Of a stretch of 10,368 nt of DNA, positions 1 to 7,985 are shown one piece after another. The notes below the pieces were generated by a model that had not been told where the DNA came from, did no database searches, and was given only the letters and a program-made list of their open reading frames with translations. Numbering within the stretch: position 1 is the stretch's first letter; every line of letters begins with the position of its first letter. This DNA is from Glaciecola sp038744645. Its GTDB lineage: Bacteria > Pseudomonadota > Gammaproteobacteria > Enterobacterales > Alteromonadaceae. A program made the translations under genes and the position numbers. The stretch lies in assembly GCA_038744645.1 (NCBI GenBank), contig JBCDMA010000130.1:1-10368 (forward strand). Direction: 5' to 3'.

Positions 1-782
1 ATTTCGGTCAGCTTCATCAGGTAAATCAATCTGATTTGACGCTGGATCGAATGGCACAGCCGCCAGTCGATAGTCTTCCCATCTCACGCCGCCGCTGAAA
101 CGCCATTTATTGTCAAAGAACAAATCGGCTTCGACGTAATACGCATCGATCTTTTGACCTGCCACATAATCATCACCGGCGATCGTGGTATTTCGAATAA
201 TCGGAATACTAGTGAAGTCTCCCGACGCCAAAAACTCATCACTGACGATATCATTAAACACGTTACCCGCAAGTAATGACGTGTCTGCAAAAGCCCGTGT
301 GTCTATGTCAAAACGTCTTAATTCAGATGTTCTGGCCGCGTCAACAAAGCTGGCGCCTGCCTTGAACTCCATTTCCCACTTCCCTGTAAAGTACGGTAAC
401 GTGAAGTTATATCCAAAATTTTCAACGCGATCGTGTAGTATCTGAAATGAATAACGCCCTGCCGTACTCGCATTGGTCAAGCTTATTTCAGAATTGGTAT
501 CGAAGATGCCATCACCATTTTCATCATCAAGCAAGAATCGCGTCTCAAAATTACCTGGAGCATCTCGATACGAACGACCTTTTGAGTATGTCCAGTCAAA
601 TCCTAAGAAGTTTAACTTAGGAAAAGTGTGCACACCTTTTAGCTGATTGGTGATCAGGCGCCTCTCCTCATACAATACAACAACATCGCGCGCGCGCTGC
701 TCGGGTAGCTGGATGTTTTGCGTGTTACCGAATCGCACTTGAATTTCATCTTCAGTATCATTGAGTGCAATCAAGCTATAAT

Positions 783-834
783 CAACGCGATGGTTGCGAT
801 TGTAATCGCAACGCGATGGTTGCGATTGTAATCG
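783..834. repeat. Exact 26-bp tandem duplication inside the TBDR gene
   Basis: Bases 783-808 and 809-834 are identical and directly adjacent; identity ends at both outer borders. Because 26 is not a multiple of 3, the extra copy shifts the receptor frame and leads to a TGA stop at 771-773. At the junction an inverted repeat forms with 9-bp arms (793-801 and 804-812, gttgcgatt/aatcgcaac) and a 2-base loop. Such structures favour replication slippage. Deleting either copy restores the downstream frame. Confidence 0.97.
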
Positions 835-1802
835 ACACCAAAGTTAAACAATCCAGACCACTTGGTGTTTGTTTGCGTCGATTGGATATCGTCAAATATA
901 TTCTCAGGGTTGTCCGGATCAAAACGTCCTTGCACCTGGCCTGGAATATTTAACTCAAACTGCTCTGATACTTCTGTGCTTTTCGCATAGCCAATCGAGG
1001 ACAAGAAACCCACTCGCCACTTTGAATCGATATCATAGCTATTGCCAAGTGTCACGCCGAAACTGCCATCTGGATTGGCATCGTCTTCCACGGGATCATA
1101 GTTGCGGTTGATTTCAGTCAGCAAGCTTCTTGCTTGGTCTTGTGTGAGCTGCTCGTTAAAAAATGATCGGTCTTCCCATAACGATACAATAGAGCTTGGT
1201 GCTGCACGAAGTCCTCCGTCATCCCCTAAGAAATCGTCATTCCCTGCGTAGCTAAATGCATCACCTGAATTTTCAGTGTTCCAACCGATACCACCGTTGA
1301 CGCTAAATGTATACTCTGTTGGGATGGATTTAATTCTGATGTCAATACTACCGCCGCCAAACGCTGCTGGCATTGATGGTGAATATGATTTCTGTACAGA
1401 TAGACTTTCGATAATATCTGATGGAAACAAATCCAATGGGATAACGTTTCGTGTTGGATCCGGCGATGGAACCGCTGCTCCGTTTAATGCAGTGCTGGAA
1501 TACCGTTCACCTAGACCACGAACATAGATGAATTGTCCGTCAACTAGTGTCAGCCCGGTAACCCGGCGCAATGCTGATGCAGCATCACCGTCGCCGGTGC
1601 GCGATATTTGATCTGCACCTAAGATGTCAGCAACAAATGCCTGATTTTTCCGCTCTTCTAGGACCGCTGTTGCAGTGCCCTTTAGGCGTGTTCCTGTCGT
1701 AACAACCTCGTCGATTACCTCTTCCTCTGATTCTTGCGCCACCAGTTGTAGTGGTGACATGGCAAGAGTTGCCAGTAAAGCCAGGCTGATCGAGTTCAGT
1801 GG

Positions 1803-1820
1803 AAACCTGTTTTCAGGTTT
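1803..1820 (-). other. Small hairpin at the 5' end of the TBDR coding region
   Basis: A perfect 7-bp inverted repeat (1803-1809 aaacctg, 1814-1820 caggttt) with a 4-base loop lies a few codons after the preferred TBDR start at 1826. In the mRNA it would sit just downstream of the ribosome binding site and might lower initiation. It is short and A/T-closed, so it may be chance. Confidence 0.3.
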
Positions 1821-1879
1821 TAACATAACTAACCTCATTACCTGTTAATCTTTAAGTCCAATTTATTTGCTGGGGACCA

Positions 1880-1924
1880 TCAATGCGCTAATGAAACAAG
1901 ATTTCTCACTCAACAGCGCATTGA
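1880..1924 (-). other. Intercistronic stem-loop between lipoprotein and TBDR genes
   Basis: A perfect 10-bp inverted repeat (1880-1889 tcaatgcgct, 1915-1924 agcgcattga) with a 25-base loop lies in the 105-bp gap between the lipoprotein stop (1944) and the TBDR start. No T-run follows on the minus strand, so it is not a standard intrinsic terminator. It could stabilise the upstream mRNA end, act as a processing site or attenuate read-through, giving different amounts of lipoprotein and receptor. Function is inferred only. Confidence 0.4.
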
Positions 1925-1943
1925 GGTTTCGGCTATGCCGTTC

Positions 1944-4709
1944 TTAAAGACCTACAGTCCATCCATCTGTCCAGTTGTTGTCAGCATCTCTCACTGCACC
2001 AATGAAGTCTACGTCAGTAAAGAACGCATCAATGGAAGACAAATCAGCTCGTGGTGCAGTTGCGTCAATGGTGAAAATCCCGTTCACAACTGCAGTCCCA
2101 TCGGTAAACAAGGTATTACCTGTTTGTTGGTTTAAGAACCAATCGTTCAAGTCGACAAAAGGCGCTTCGAAGTTAAACGGTTCTATACAAGAGATAACTG
2201 AATTCGCCAAAGTAATGCCGCCGTCAGCCAAGTTGCCTTGTACAGTATCGTCAGTATCCATTTCTAAACACTCACCCATGCCGTCTGGGCCGGTGATGAC
2301 AAAGTTATAGAGTTGCGCACCGGTTTGGTCACGCAGCAATACGCCTTCAGAATCATCTTCACCGTCAAAGGTATTCCCGATGATGGTCATATTTGCAACC
2401 ATTGGGTTGGAGAAATCAGTACCAGAACCACCGTCGCCGTCACCTTCAATACCGCGGTTTGCATCTGTGTTGTCGGCTGCTTGTACAACGAGCACAAACT
2501 GAAGCTTGCCTTGATATCCTCTGTCCCAGTCGACCGAATCGTCTTGAATACCAGTAAGCACAACATACTTCGCATTCATGCTACCACCGAAGAACTCTAT
2601 ACCGTCGTCGGCGTTTTTGTGTACTTGTAAATACTCGACAACGGTGTTTGAACCAATGCCACCAAAGGTAATTCCATTGAGCTCATTATCCGGTGCGATT
2701 TCGAATCCACCGTGCATGACGCGCACATATCGAAGCGTACCGGAGTTATCCATTGGGTCTGTACCACCAAATACTGCACCTTCTTGAACACCTTCGACTT
2801 GAATTGCACAAGGCGTGTTATCTTGCGGACAGCTTGTCGCGGGCGCGTTGCCAAGTAACACCATGCCGCCCCATTGACCTGCTTCGCCATTTGCAAGACC
2901 AGCAACTATGCCATTAGCGACGTGCTGCTGCGAAGTGAAAGTGATAGGCTCAGCTTCGGTACCATTGGCATTTATTTGAGAGCCGCGGCTTACTACAAGG
3001 TAATCGTTACCAGATGCACCATAAACAACAACACCAGGTTCTACCGTTAGAGTTGCACTGTCTGTGTTGTCTCCACCGATGAATACAGCACCATCAAGTG
3101 CGTAGAAGTTGCCTTCTGTAAGAGTGATATCGGAGGTATAGCGTCCTGAAAGCTGACATGTGTTAGTTGAGCCGTCAACTGAAGGAATAGTTGTTGTGCC
3201 GGCAGGACAACCTGATACTGACTGAACAACGTTAACCGTTCCACCACCAAAACCAAATGCCCAACCTTGTCGCCAATCGGTGTCACCTACTGCGCCAACA
3301 AAGCCAGCTGCATCAAAGAAAGCGCCAAGCGTTGTTGGGTCACCGCCTGTTGTTCTAAGCGTGCTTTCAGTAGTCAATGTACCGTCAATATTTAAACCAA
3401 GGTTTGCTCTATCTGAAAATGCAACAAGTTGGTTGTCCGTCTGCTGAGTAACGAACCAGTCGTTTAAGTCAACCGCTGTATCCGGGAAGTTGAATGGCTC
3501 ATTACATGCGATTACAGAGTTAGATATAGTTATGTCTCCATCAGTGAGGTTGCCTTGAACGGTATCGTCAGTGTCCATTTCAAGACACTCGCCCATGAAT
3601 TCAGGGCCAGTCACCAATAGGTTCATGATCCGCGCACCTGTCTGGTCGCGAAGCAAGACGCCTTCTGAATCGTCTTCACCATCAAAATTGTTTCCGATGA
3701 TTGTCATGTTTGCAATCGTTGGTAGTGAAAAGTCTGTGCCGTCACCGCCGTCACCGTCGCCTTCTATGCCGCGGTTAGCATCCGAGTTATCTGGCGCTTG
3801 CTCAACATAGACAAACTGAAGATTACCTCTATATCCTCTGTCCCAATCGACTGAATCGTCTTGTATTGATGTTAATACAAGGTATTTAATGCTGACTGAT
3901 CCGCCAAAGAACTCGACGCCATCATCTGCGTTTGCATGTACCTGGAGATATTCCACCTCAGTAGCAGAACCAACGCCGCCAAAAGTGACACCATTGAGTT
4001 CATTATCCGGCGCGATTTCAAAACCAGCGTATTTAAGTACGGTGTAACGAATAGAACCTGAGTCATCTGCATCATCTGTGCCGCCAAAAACTGCACCTTC
4101 CTGCACACCTTCAACTTGAATTGCACAAGGCGTGTTGTCCTGTGGACAACTTGTTGCTGGCGCATTCCCTAGAATAACGAGTCCACCCCACTGACCTGCT
4201 TGTACTTCATCACCAACAACATCATTAAATGATGTCATGATAACTGGCGCGGTCGCTGAGCCTTGGGAATCAATTTGTGAACCGCGGCTAACGACCAAAT
4301 AATCGTTTCCTGAACGACCAAAGATAATTGTGCCTTCTTCAATTTCTAATGTGACACTGTCTGCATTGTCATTACCGACAAAGACAGGGCCATCAAGTGC
4401 CCACACGATATCGTTTGTCAATCTCACAACGCCATCTGTCGCGTCTGCATCTGTTATTCGGCCTTCAAGCACGCGAACTTCTACTGATTGACCAAGTGCG
4501 CTTGAAACTTGATTAGACAGGTTTGAACTTACAGTGCCTGGTGCACCGTCAGTCGGGTCTGTTGGCGTTGTAGGCGGATTTGTTACTGTTTGTGAGTTAT
4601 CGCTATTATCGATAATGTCGCCTTCCGAGATATTAATATCTCCGCCACAGGCTGCGAGCGAGACGGTTGCTGCAAGTGCAGAAACCTTGAATATTGCATT
4701 AAGCTTCAT
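1944..4709 (-). CDS. Large two-copy outer-membrane lipoprotein, Pho-linked, function unknown
   Basis: 921 residues. A lipoprotein signal peptide ends in the lipobox SLAAC with acylated Cys21; Gly22 follows, so inner-membrane retention is not predicted and the outer membrane is likely. A Thr/Pro/Asp-rich linker (about 25-62) leads to two tandem homologous domains, about 83-486 and 520-921, offset 439 residues. Both share AGQWGG, a long block at 181-212/620-651 with two Cys, DDSVDWDRGY, RGIEGDGDGG, FDGEDDSEGVLLRDQTGA and MGECLEMDTDDTVQGNL. Repeated short strands with Gly/Asn/Asp turns suggest a parallel beta-helix. The Asp-rich loops could bind metal, and paired Cys (188/195, 375/402 and equivalents) could form disulfides. 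I do not recognise a named enzyme family. GGAG precedes the ATG by 10 nt. The position between a PstS-like gene and a TBDR gene suggests a surface partner of the receptor in phosphorus acquisition; that is inference. Confidence 0.85.
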   Translation of the reverse strand: MKLNAIFKVSALAATVSLAACGGDINISEGDIIDNSDNSQTVTNPPTTPTDPTDGAPGTVSSNLSNQVSSALGQSVEVRVLEGRITDADATDGVVRLTNDIVWALDGPVFVGNDNADSVTLEIEEGTIIFGRSGNDYLVVSRGSQIDSQGSATAPVIMTSFNDVVGDEVQAGQWGGLVILGNAPATSCPQDNTPCAIQVEGVQEGAVFGGTDDADDSGSIRYTVLKYAGFEIAPDNELNGVTFGGVGSATEVEYLQVHANADDGVEFFGGSVSIKYLVLTSIQDDSVDWDRGYRGNLQFVYVEQAPDNSDANRGIEGDGDGGDGTDFSLPTIANMTIIGNNFDGEDDSEGVLLRDQTGARIMNLLVTGPEFMGECLEMDTDDTVQGNLTDGDITISNSVIACNEPFNFPDTAVDLNDWFVTQQTDNQLVAFSDRANLGLNIDGTLTTESTLRTTGGDPTTLGAFFDAAGFVGAVGDTDWRQGWAFGFGGGTVNVVQSVSGCPAGTTTIPSVDGSTNTCQLSGRYTSDITLTEGNFYALDGAVFIGGDNTDSATLTVEPGVVVYGASGNDYLVVSRGSQINANGTEAEPITFTSQQHVANGIVAGLANGEAGQWGGMVLLGNAPATSCPQDNTPCAIQVEGVQEGAVFGGTDPMDNSGTLRYVRVMHGGFEIAPDNELNGITFGGIGSNTVVEYLQVHKNADDGIEFFGGSMNAKYVVLTGIQDDSVDWDRGYQGKLQFVLVVQAADNTDANRGIEGDGDGGSGTDFSNPMVANMTIIGNTFDGEDDSEGVLLRDQTGAQLYNFVITGPDGMGECLEMDTDDTVQGNLADGGITLANSVISCIEPFNFEAPFVDLNDWFLNQQTGNTLFTDGTAVVNGIFTIDATAPRADLSSIDAFFTDVDFIGAVRDADNNWTDGWTVGL
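1947..3152 (-). repeat. Lipoprotein internal repeat, copy 2
   Basis: This encodes about residues 520-921, homologous to copy 1. A short connecting piece (about 487-519) contains an extra pair of Cys (501, 518) absent from the equivalent start of copy 1. The copies differ most in the N-terminal strands and in the C-terminal part after VDLNDWF, while the central acidic motifs are nearly identical. Confidence 0.85.
3252..4463 (-). repeat. Lipoprotein internal repeat, copy 1
   Basis: This encodes about residues 83-486 of the lipoprotein and pairs with copy 2 about 1317 bp away (439 codons). Several blocks are identical in protein but differ at synonymous codon positions (for instance the GNAPATSCPQ region near 4140-4170 and 2823-2853). 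The duplication is therefore old and the amino acids have been kept by selection. Confidence 0.85.
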
Positions 4710-4753
4710 TGTAATTATTCTCCAGATGAGATTGGTCCCTAAAAACTGTCGAG

Positions 4754-4787
4754 ATGCTACAGGAGAAAAATGACAAATTTGTTACAT
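4754..4787 (-). promoter_or_regulatory. Candidate Pho box and -10 before the lipoprotein gene
   Basis: Read on the minus strand: half-sites ATGTAAC (4781-4787) and TTGTCAT (4770-4776), separated by AAAT, match the CTGTCAT direct repeat at 4/7 and 6/7 with the correct 11-bp period. Ten bases further is TAGCAT (4754-4759), a 4/6 match to the -10 hexamer; the 10-base gap is the one I recall for the E. coli phoA promoter. It lies 45-78 bp upstream of the lipoprotein ATG. The upstream half-site is weak, so this is a candidate only. If real, the lipoprotein-TBDR pair would have its own PhoB-driven promoter. Confidence 0.45.
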
Positions 4788-4815
4788 GTTTTTTGCGTTC
4801 ATAAAACTTTAATAT

Positions 4816-5826
4816 TCAAGGAAAAGATGGTCGAACTTCAACATTTAATTGGTTTTTTTGACGTGACAAAAGCCGTTGATTTACAGGGAAATATCCTGAT
4901 CGTGCAGCAACCGACTGGCCGTCAGGAGACAATATAAAATGCAGGAATGCTTTTTCTAATTCCGGTAATGGACTTGTGGGAGATTTGTTCACGATAATAT
5001 AGAGGTATCTTGTGAACGGATATTGTCCGGACTGTATATTTTCAAACGTGGGCGCAAAATACGCTTGCCCATCGGGACTTATTGCTAATGCTTTGACCTC
5101 CCTTGTAAGCTGCCCTAACGCTGCATAGCCTATGCCACCAATAGAGGCGGCAACGGATTGAATGACAGAACGCGATGACTGCATTTCATTGTTGTGAAGT
5201 ACATAATCACCGCCGCATAACGCACGTTCTTTGAACAAGTCGTAGGTGCCTGAAATCGATGAGCGGCTGAATAACTCAATTGCGCGCGCTTGATGAAATT
5301 TATTTACCCCAAGTTGTTGCCAACTGGAAATTGCCTCAGTTGCTCCGCACCAGCGCGTCGCGGAAAAGATGGCATCTAACTGCTGAATCGTAAGCTCCTT
5401 CAGCGGATTGTTACGCTGCACGAAGATACCGATAGCATCGACGGCTACTATCAACGTAGTCGGCGGATATCCATGCACCTGTTCGAATCTAGTTATCTCT
5501 TCGGCATTCAACTCTCGGCTCATTGGTCCAATATTCGCCGTCCCCTGCGTCAGCGCATGAGAGGCTGTTGAAGATCCCGTGGCCTGAATTTGAAATTTGA
5601 TATGTGGATAATATTGTTGAAATCCTTCGGCCCAATAAGACATTAATGATGCCATGGAATCTGAACCTACGGACGTGATGGTACCATAGACACCGGGTTG
5701 TCCTTTGAACGACTCGCCTGATGATAGTGTGTCTTGCCTTGCTGCGGAAGGGAGGGCTGTAAAGCAAAAGATAGCGCTAAATAAAATTTGGAGAAAAAAG
5801 CGACTAATCGTCAAAATCGTATTCAC
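4816..5826 (-). CDS. pstS: PstS-like periplasmic phosphate-binding protein
   Basis: 336 residues. A signal peptide (hydrophobic 10-26, cleavage near PSAAR at 26-30) precedes a type-2 periplasmic binding domain. Phosphate-site motifs of the PstS family are visible: SVGSDSM (52-58), ATGSSTA (82-88), GPMSREL (100-106) and SRSSISGTYDLF (187-198), the equivalent of the family's S-R-x-x-S-G-T loop. Cys160 and Cys204 may form a disulfide in the periplasm. The ATG at 5826 lies inside the 3' end of phoR (23-bp overlap), so the two are translationally coupled. No pstC, pstA, pstB or phoU follows; instead come the lipoprotein and TBDR. It may feed a transporter encoded elsewhere, or act in phosphate sensing. 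It is shorter in the C-terminal half than some PstS, and could be a PstS paralogue rather than the main one. Confidence 0.85.
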   Translation of the reverse strand: MNTILTISRFFLQILFSAIFCFTALPSAARQDTLSSGESFKGQPGVYGTITSVGSDSMASLMSYWAEGFQQYYPHIKFQIQATGSSTASHALTQGTANIGPMSRELNAEEITRFEQVHGYPPTTLIVAVDAIGIFVQRNNPLKELTIQQLDAIFSATRWCGATEAISSWQQLGVNKFHQARAIELFSRSSISGTYDLFKERALCGGDYVLHNNEMQSSRSVIQSVAASIGGIGYAALGQLTREVKALAISPDGQAYFAPTFENIQSGQYPFTRYLYIIVNKSPTSPLPELEKAFLHFILSPDGQSVAARSGYFPVNQRLLSRQKNQLNVEVRPSFP

Positions 5827-7123
5827 TGATCAATTCGTTCGGTAAGGTAAATGAAAACTCACTGCCTTTGCCGACCTTGCTTTGCACGTCTAAAACACTA
5901 TTGTGATGGTGCAGAACATGCTTAACAATCGATAAGCCAAGTCCCGACCCCCCTGTTTTTCTGCTTCTTGCTTTATCCACGCGATAGAATCTTTCTGTCA
6001 ATCGCCTCAGATGTTTGTCTTCGATGCCATCACCGTTGTCGATGACAGCGAAGAAAGCACCTTCAACCTGTTTTCTCCAAATGACTTTAATCACGCCTTT
6101 TGGCGGCGTGTAGTGAATTGCATTAAAAAGCAGATTTGAGCAAGCACTGCGCATTTCAGTCTCAACTCCAAACACAGTCAAATCGTCATCAATATCATAA
6201 ATAATGTCGTGTTTTTTCGTTTTGTTTAGTGCAGCGGCTTCCAAACCAATGCGTTGAATCATTGCGGGCATGTCGATTATCTTCTCGAAAATACGCTCAG
6301 AACTTGCTTCAATGCGAGACAGAATTAGAAGATCTTCAATCAACGACTGCATACGCTGCGTCTGTTCACCCATCTCAGCAACGGCTTTTTCCAAGATGGG
6401 AGGTGCGTCAGAGGCGCAAGTGTCAATGACTTCTAAGTAACCATTGATAACCGTAAGTGGTGTTTTCAGCTCATGGGATACATTGGCGACAAAATCTTTT
6501 CTCATCTCTTCTAAATGTGAAACACGCGACACATCTCGCACGATCATGAGAAGCTGATCGTCACCATACTGCATGATCCTATATTCAAAGGTTTTCATTG
6601 GATTTGTCGGTGCTGGAATTTCTATTGGGAATTGAAAATCGGCATTTTGAAGATAGTCAATAAAGGTCGGATTGCGTATCAGATTGTCTATTCTTCGCCC
6701 GTTGTCATCAGGCCATTTTAAACCAAGCTCAATACGCGCATTTCTATTGCACCACAATATTTGTGCGCTCTTATCAATAACAACGACAGCATCAGGAAGT
6801 GCTTCAGCGCCCTCTCTAAATCGCTTTACAAGCTGGCCTAAATTCTTGCGTTTATTGCGATTTCTGCGCTGTAGGTGATAGATGCCATCATAGATATGGC
6901 GCCAAATTCCTCTGACTTCAGGCGGGGACATAGAGCGACTCTGCCAAAGCCACTTTGTGAATAAGAAAAGTTGAAAATAATTGAACACCAAAAGCAGTAT
7001 GCCACCAATGGCTAAAAATAGGATGGTTTCGTCAAAATAAAGGCCCAAGATAAAAAAAACTAAAAAATAGCTAAGGAGCTTGACTGCACTATTTGACCAA
7101 GACTGCAAATAATACATGCTCAT
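5804..7123 (-). CDS. phoR: PhoR phosphate-regulon sensor histidine kinase
   Basis: 439 residues, about the usual PhoR length. Order seen: an N-terminal membrane anchor of two hydrophobic segments (about 14-30 and 33-56) with almost no periplasmic loop, as in E. coli PhoR; a basic linker; a PAS domain (about 103-200, starting EALPDAVVVIDKSAQILWCN); HisKA with the phospho-acceptor His217 in VSHELKTPLTV; and an HATPase domain with the N box (SNLLFNAIHYTP, 329-340), G1 DNGDG (362-366), F box RFYRVDKAR and G2 GGSGLGLSIVKH (391-402). All catalytic motifs are intact. It phosphorylates PhoB under phosphate limitation; in the known system it responds to Pst/PhoU rather than to phosphate directly. It lies 103 bp downstream of phoB on the same strand and overlaps the pstS-like gene. 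The start at 7123 is preceded by GGGAT; a second Met two codons in is possible. Confidence 0.96.
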   Translation of the reverse strand: MSMYYLQSWSNSAVKLLSYFLVFFILGLYFDETILFLAIGGILLLVFNYFQLFLFTKWLWQSRSMSPPEVRGIWRHIYDGIYHLQRRNRNKRKNLGQLVKRFREGAEALPDAVVVIDKSAQILWCNRNARIELGLKWPDDNGRRIDNLIRNPTFIDYLQNADFQFPIEIPAPTNPMKTFEYRIMQYGDDQLLMIVRDVSRVSHLEEMRKDFVANVSHELKTPLTVINGYLEVIDTCASDAPPILEKAVAEMGEQTQRMQSLIEDLLILSRIEASSERIFEKIIDMPAMIQRIGLEAAALNKTKKHDIIYDIDDDLTVFGVETEMRSACSNLLFNAIHYTPPKGVIKVIWRKQVEGAFFAVIDNGDGIEDKHLRRLTERFYRVDKARSRKTGGSGLGLSIVKHVLHHHNSVLDVQSKVGKGSEFSFTLPNELISEYDFDD

Positions 7124-7226
7124 TTATCCCAATAATTTTATCGTGGTATTTCGTTTATCTTACTGTAGCTTTTACTTTATCACTACACTAGATTTCGACC
7201 TTTCCGGTTCGAAAATGCTAATGCAA

Positions 7227-7916
7227 TTATGTTTTTGCAGAAAAACGATAACCAGACCCTCGCACTGTCTGAATCATCGCATCGTGGCCATTGACTGAAA
7301 TGGCTTTGCGCAATCTTCGAATATGCACATCAACCGTTCGATCTTCTACGTACACATTTGTGCCCCAAACATTGTCAAGCAACTGTTCTCTGCTGTAAAC
7401 ACGTTCCGGATGGGACATGAAAAAATGTAATAGCTTAAATTCCGTTGGACCCATATCGATTGCTTTCTCGTTGCTGGTAACGCGATGTGATACTGGTTCC
7501 AAAACTAGACCGTCAAAGGTAATTGGCTCCTCTTTTGACGTTGGAGTGACGCGTCGCATAACGGCTTTAATGCGCGCTATGAGCTCTTTCGGTGAGAAAG
7601 GTTTTGTCACGTAATCGTCAGCACCCGCCTCTAATCCCCTGATCTTGTCATCCTCTTCGCTTCGCGCGGTAAGCATGATCACGGGAATATCTTTGGCGTA
7701 CTCGTGCTGCTTGAGCTTTTTCGCCAGTTGCACGCCTGAACCACCAGGCAACATCCAGTCCAATAAAATTAGATCAGGATATGGCTCACATATCTTATCT
7801 AGACCAACGTCAAAGTCTTCGGCCTCATCAACATTGAACCCTGCTTGTTCAAGAACAAAACTCAACATATCCCTTATTGGCGCTTCATCTTCAACTAACA
7901 AAATCGTACGTGACAT
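7227..7916 (-). CDS. phoB: PhoB phosphate-regulon response regulator
   Basis: An OmpR/PhoB-family regulator. From the chosen start (MSRTILLVEDE) it has 229 residues, the same as E. coli PhoB, and aligns along its full length. The receiver domain has the acidic pocket EDE (9-11), phospho-acceptor Asp53 in LILLDWMLPGGSG, the switch region MLTAR and Lys105 in TKPFSPKEL. The C-terminal winged helix carries GPTEFKLLHFFMSHPERVYSREQLL, VWGTNVYVEDRTVDVHIRRLRKA and a VRGSGYRF end, which contact DNA and RNA polymerase sigma70. An in-frame ATG at 7934 would add six residues (MSRAKK) but has no Shine-Dalgarno and leaves a very short leader from the predicted promoter, so 7916 is preferred. Its own Pho box indicates positive autoregulation. 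Confidence 0.96.
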   Translation of the reverse strand: MSRTILLVEDEAPIRDMLSFVLEQAGFNVDEAEDFDVGLDKICEPYPDLILLDWMLPGGSGVQLAKKLKQHEYAKDIPVIMLTARSEEDDKIRGLEAGADDYVTKPFSPKELIARIKAVMRRVTPTSKEEPITFDGLVLEPVSHRVTSNEKAIDMGPTEFKLLHFFMSHPERVYSREQLLDNVWGTNVYVEDRTVDVHIRRLRKAISVNGHDAMIQTVRGSGYRFSAKT

Positions 7917-7951
7917 TTTCTTCGCTCGACTCATGAATAAAAAACGCCTGT

Positions 7952-7985
7952 ATTATTCGGATGTTCCATGACAGTTTTATGAAAC
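7952..7985 (-). promoter_or_regulatory. Pho box and -10 of the phoBR operon
   Basis: On the minus strand: half-sites GTTTCAT (7979-7985, 5/7) and CTGTCAT (7968-7974, 7/7 to consensus), separated by AAAA, so they have the 11-bp period of the PhoB direct repeat. Exactly 10 bases downstream lies AATAAT (7952-7957, 5/6 to the -10). This is the architecture known from E. coli Pho promoters, where PhoB replaces the -35. It lies 36 bp upstream of the preferred phoB start and implies autoactivation under phosphate limitation. Confidence 0.75.

Larger units (their letters stand above)
1..1826 (-). pseudogene. TonB-dependent outer-membrane receptor, frameshifted and cut by window edge
   Basis: TBDRs import substrates across the outer membrane using TonB energy. 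Seen: a signal peptide (hydrophobic run ending LQLVAQ), a TonB-box-like acidic/valine stretch (VIDEVVTTGTR), then a plug domain with typical TBDR motifs (YVRGLGERYSS, ALNGAAVPSPDP, FGGGSIDI) and beta-barrel-like sequence. The upstream frame stops at 771. A 26-bp tandem duplication at 783-834 causes this. With one copy removed, the frame reads from DYNRNHRV into DYSLIALNDTEDE and stays open to base 1, about 600 residues in all, with the barrel C-terminus off the left edge. As written, only a fragment of about 350 residues (plug plus a little barrel) is made. I prefer the start at 1826 because GAGG lies 6 nt upstream (1833-1836); an ATG at 1838 is the alternative. The gene lies 105-117 bp downstream of the lipoprotein gene on the same strand, so it is probably in the same Pho-linked operon. 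Substrate unknown. Confidence 0.88.

Noticed and set aside
1975..2310. Plus-strand open frames across the lipoprotein gene (for example 1975-2310, 2313-2630, 3571-3810)
   Set aside because: They are antisense shadows of the conserved 921-residue gene, with no ribosome sites or recognisable domains.
1947..4463. Possibility that the lipoprotein repeat is an assembly duplication
   Set aside because: The copies differ at many synonymous and non-synonymous positions and have different ends, so they are a genuine ancient duplication.
4788..4815. Terminator after the pstS-like gene
   Set aside because: The sequence is A/T-rich with a T-run, but I found no GC-rich stem, so read-through into the lipoprotein gene remains possible.
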